Positions 62,215 through 64,000 of a stretch of 64,000 nt of DNA are shown one piece after another. The translations under genes were made by a program, and so were the position numbers. The stretch is from Lentisphaerota bacterium. Its GTDB lineage: Bacteria; Verrucomicrobiota; Lentisphaeria; Victivallales; Victivallaceae. The stretch is from the NCBI GenBank assembly GCA_015061615.1, contig SUWE01000003.1, forward strand, positions 1-64,000, given 5' to 3'. The notes under the pieces are model-generated. The model had not been told where the DNA came from. It saw only the letters and a list, made by a program, of their open reading frames with translations, and did no database searches. Each line of letters begins with the position of its first letter. The stretch's first letter is position 1.

Positions 62215-62847
62215 ATGAAAAATTTTTTACTGCTGACGGCGATGCTCTGGAGTGCTTTTGCCTGTGCGGAAGGTGAAAATCTTCTGTACAACGGTGATTT
62301 TGAGAAAAAAGTATCCATAGCCAAAGCGCTTGACAAAAACCTTCTGCAGCATATCCGCGCCGGGTGGAATATGGGCAGGGCTCCGGTGGTCATTCTGCCG
62401 GAGTCGTGGCGTCCCTGCGGCGGTGCGGCAGAGTTTGAATTGATCGACCTTGAGGAGGAGCCTGAAAGAAGTGCCTTTGTTCCTTCCGGCAAGTGCAGTA
62501 TCCATTTGAAATTCAATAAAAAATTCTTCAACATGCTCAATACCCGTCACTTCACACCGGGGAAATACGAGGTTTCATTCCGTTACAACGGCAAGGCACG
62601 CATCGCCTTTTCCGATATCTGTTACGGAGTGGACCCTGTTACCGGAAAACCGGGCAAACACCTTAAAAGCAACCGTTTTTTCCACGAAACAGTTGACACG
62701 CAGGGAAAATGGGTAACGCATAAAAAAGTGTATGAACTCGGAGCATTCCCCGGAACAAGTTACTTTATTTTCTACATCGGCGGAATAAACGGCGAACTTT
62801 ATTTAGATGATATCCGAGTCAATGTCAATTTGAAAAAGGTTGAATAA
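62215..62847 (+). CDS. Secreted carbohydrate-binding-like protein
   Basis: A 210-residue exported protein (signal peptide 1-18, then GENLLYNGDFEKK). The NLLYNGDFE start, the KYEVSFRYNGKARIAF core and the ending ELYLDDIRV are characteristic of CBM4/9/16/22-type jelly-roll domains that bind polysaccharides. There is no catalytic domain. GGGGGAA precedes the ATG. It lies 15 bases after the GH42-like gene and one base before the next gene. Confidence 0.75.
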   Translation: MKNFLLLTAMLWSAFACAEGENLLYNGDFEKKVSIAKALDKNLLQHIRAGWNMGRAPVVILPESWRPCGGAAEFELIDLEEEPERSAFVPSGKCSIHLKFNKKFFNMLNTRHFTPGKYEVSFRYNGKARIAFSDICYGVDPVTGKPGKHLKSNRFFHETVDTQGKWVTHKKVYELGAFPGTSYFIFYIGGINGELYLDDIRVNVNLKKVE

Positions 62848-62848
62848 A

Positions 62849-64000
62849 ATGAAAAGATTTTTTCTTGTTCCGGTTCTGCTTGCGGCAATGATCCTTTCTG
62901 CACAGCAGACGGGAACGTTGGATACTATCCGCAAAAAGGCGGAAAAGGTCAGGCGTCTTTCGCCGGAGGATTTTGAACTCGGCAAAGAACTGCTTGTCGA
63001 ACTGCGTAAACTTGCCGCCAAACGCCGCCCGGTGAATGAACGCCCGCTGTTGATGATGGAGTCGCTTTCCGCCGCCGGAAGAATGTGGTTCACCGACCAT
63101 AACTACACCGACCGTCAGCTTTTCTGCGCCCGCGATATGTGGGAAGCCGGCAGAAGCGAGTTCAAAACCGCCGGACACCGCAAAACTTTTGAACTTATGG
63201 AACTTTGCGGAGTCGATCTGATAAACTGCTTTCTCTACGGTGTGAATCCGCGCCGCTACGCGGAGGATATCACCGCGCTCAAGCCGGATTTGAAATTTGT
63301 TCCGACAGTCACTCCGCAGGGATACAACGGTTCGCTCAAAGCCGATCTGGTGAAAATGGCGGCGGAACTCCCCGCAAAAATGATGCTCAACGGTAAAATG
63401 ATGGTGCTTGCCTATTCTCAGGTCGATGCAGAAAAGACCGGAATATTTCTGCGTGATATGGAAAAGATGGCGGGCATTCCGATATCGCTGATTTACAGCT
63501 GCGGAACATGGAGCGGCAGGGAAGATCCCTATATTTTCTACATGCGCGGCAAAGGTGTTCCGGCAACGACTCTGCTCTACTGGTATGACCGTCTGAGCGA
63601 AGTTCTGGAGTTTTGTGCAGGTGTGCGTTACAGCAACTGTCTGGGCGAACCCGACGGGACCATGTCTGTACGTTATTATGAAGAGGTGATAATGCCGCTT
63701 TTCGGTGCGGTTTTTGCTCAGGAGCGTTTCAACGGCAAAAAGTTGTGGGCCCAGCAGATAACCACCGGATACAATAACTACCGCGGCTATCAGCGCCGTT
63801 CCCACGACGGAACCGGGATGCTGCGGGACTGGCTCGATCTCTGTGTGAAATACAAGCTCGACCTCATTTCCGGATTTGAGTGGGATGAATACAACGAAGA
63901 TACCCATTTTCAGCCGACGGTCAACAAGCCGATGGCAGTTCCGCGGATACTGCGCTTTTATACTTCGCGCTGGAAAGGCAGGAAGATAACTCCGCTTGCC
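62849..64000 (+). CDS. Secreted GH71/GH99-like protein, 3' end missing
   Basis: An open frame of 384 codons that runs past the window edge. ATG at 62849 begins MKRFFLVPVLLAAMILSA, a signal peptide. The mature part has TIM-barrel-like segments (MMLNGKMMVLAYSQVDAEKT; IPISLIYSCGTWSGREDP; GVPATTLLYWYDRL). The segment SGFEWDEYNEDTHFQPTVN recalls the WNEW/DE...THxxPT signature of GH71 and GH99 endo-acting alpha-glucanases and alpha-mannanases, which makes such an activity plausible. No frameshift is seen. It overlaps nothing and starts one base after the preceding stop. Confidence 0.7.
   Translation, partial: MKRFFLVPVLLAAMILSAQQTGTLDTIRKKAEKVRRLSPEDFELGKELLVELRKLAAKRRPVNERPLLMMESLSAAGRMWFTDHNYTDRQLFCARDMWEAGRSEFKTAGHRKTFELMELCGVDLINCFLYGVNPRRYAEDITALKPDLKFVPTVTPQGYNGSLKADLVKMAAELPAKMMLNGKMMVLAYSQVDAEKTGIFLRDMEKMAGIPISLIYSCGTWSGREDPYIFYMRGKGVPATTLLYWYDRLSEVLEFCAGVRYSNCLGEPDGTMSVRYYEEVIMPLFGAVFAQERFNGKKLWAQQITTGYNNYRGYQRRSHDGTGMLRDWLDLCVKYKLDLISGFEWDEYNEDTHFQPTVNKPMAVPRILRFYTSRWKGRKITPLA

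Overview
The window looks like a chromosomal segment of a Gram-negative, carbohydrate-degrading bacterium of the Lentisphaerota/Verrucomicrobiota (PVC) group, most like a gut Victivallis-type Lentisphaeria. The grounds are two pseudopilins of the [13 protein letters not shown] type with His...Asp-Gly C-termini, a 51-residue small basic protein of the Chlamydiae/Verrucomicrobia type, lpxA (so lipid A is made), and many secreted glycosidase-like proteins with AraC or GntR regulators. No taxon was verified by search.

Layout. 1-1250: end of a tRNA-Arg and rplM-rpsI. 1352-6516: leftward sugar operon (GntR/LacI-type regulator, pseudopilin, secreted DUF4091 protein, TIM-barrel isomerase). 6517-15267: leftward housekeeping genes (lipoprotein, PIN-PhoH ATPase, NAGPA-like protein, membrane protein; redox-dead thioredoxin-fold/TPR protein with mnmE; MATE; nadK; SpoU). 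15276-28140: rightward core block (lpxA, gpmI, acpP, fabF, LysM lipoprotein, phoH, 7TM-HD, ybeY, BamE-like lipoprotein, thioredoxin-fold/TPR protein, pnp). 28192-41837: carbohydrate-active region with an esterase operon, an AraC regulator and a divergent cluster ending in a very large secreted glycosidase-like protein and a GH36-type alpha-galactosidase. 41848-45252: leftward tatA-tatC-DUF362-polyferredoxin operon. 45286-52086: leftward small basic protein, MFS, pgsA, a 29-residue bS22/mS38-like protein, a GT-C-type membrane enzyme, ferredoxin and a GDH2-like glutamate dehydrogenase. 52219-53283: gene remnant and a repeat island. 53326-56502: leuS, a lipoprotein, tRNA-Arg(CCT). 56517-56969: second repeat island. 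56978-64000: AraC regulator and a divergent secreted glycan-degradation operon that runs off the window.

How the parts fit. Three carbohydrate loci each have their own regulator: 1352-6450 (GntR/LacI), 31425-41837 (AraC) and 56978-64000 (AraC). In two of them a pseudopilin gene sits directly upstream of a large secreted protein gene. The core block links lipid A, fatty-acid synthesis, glycolysis and RNA processing (PhoH-YbeY, PNPase). The Tat operon encodes the translocase together with two proteins carrying twin-arginine motifs, one of them at an internal position.

Promoters are strikingly regular: most read TTGNNN, a 16-17 base spacer and TATATT. The observations most worth following are the internal twin-arginine motif in the polyferredoxin beside tatAC, the dispersed GCAAGCCGCAGG repeat modules with exchangeable 9-base arrays, the pseudopilin/secreted-protein gene pairs with no glycine at the cleavage site, a YbeY with a changed metal ligand, a terminator inside a coding region, and two apparently leaderless genes.
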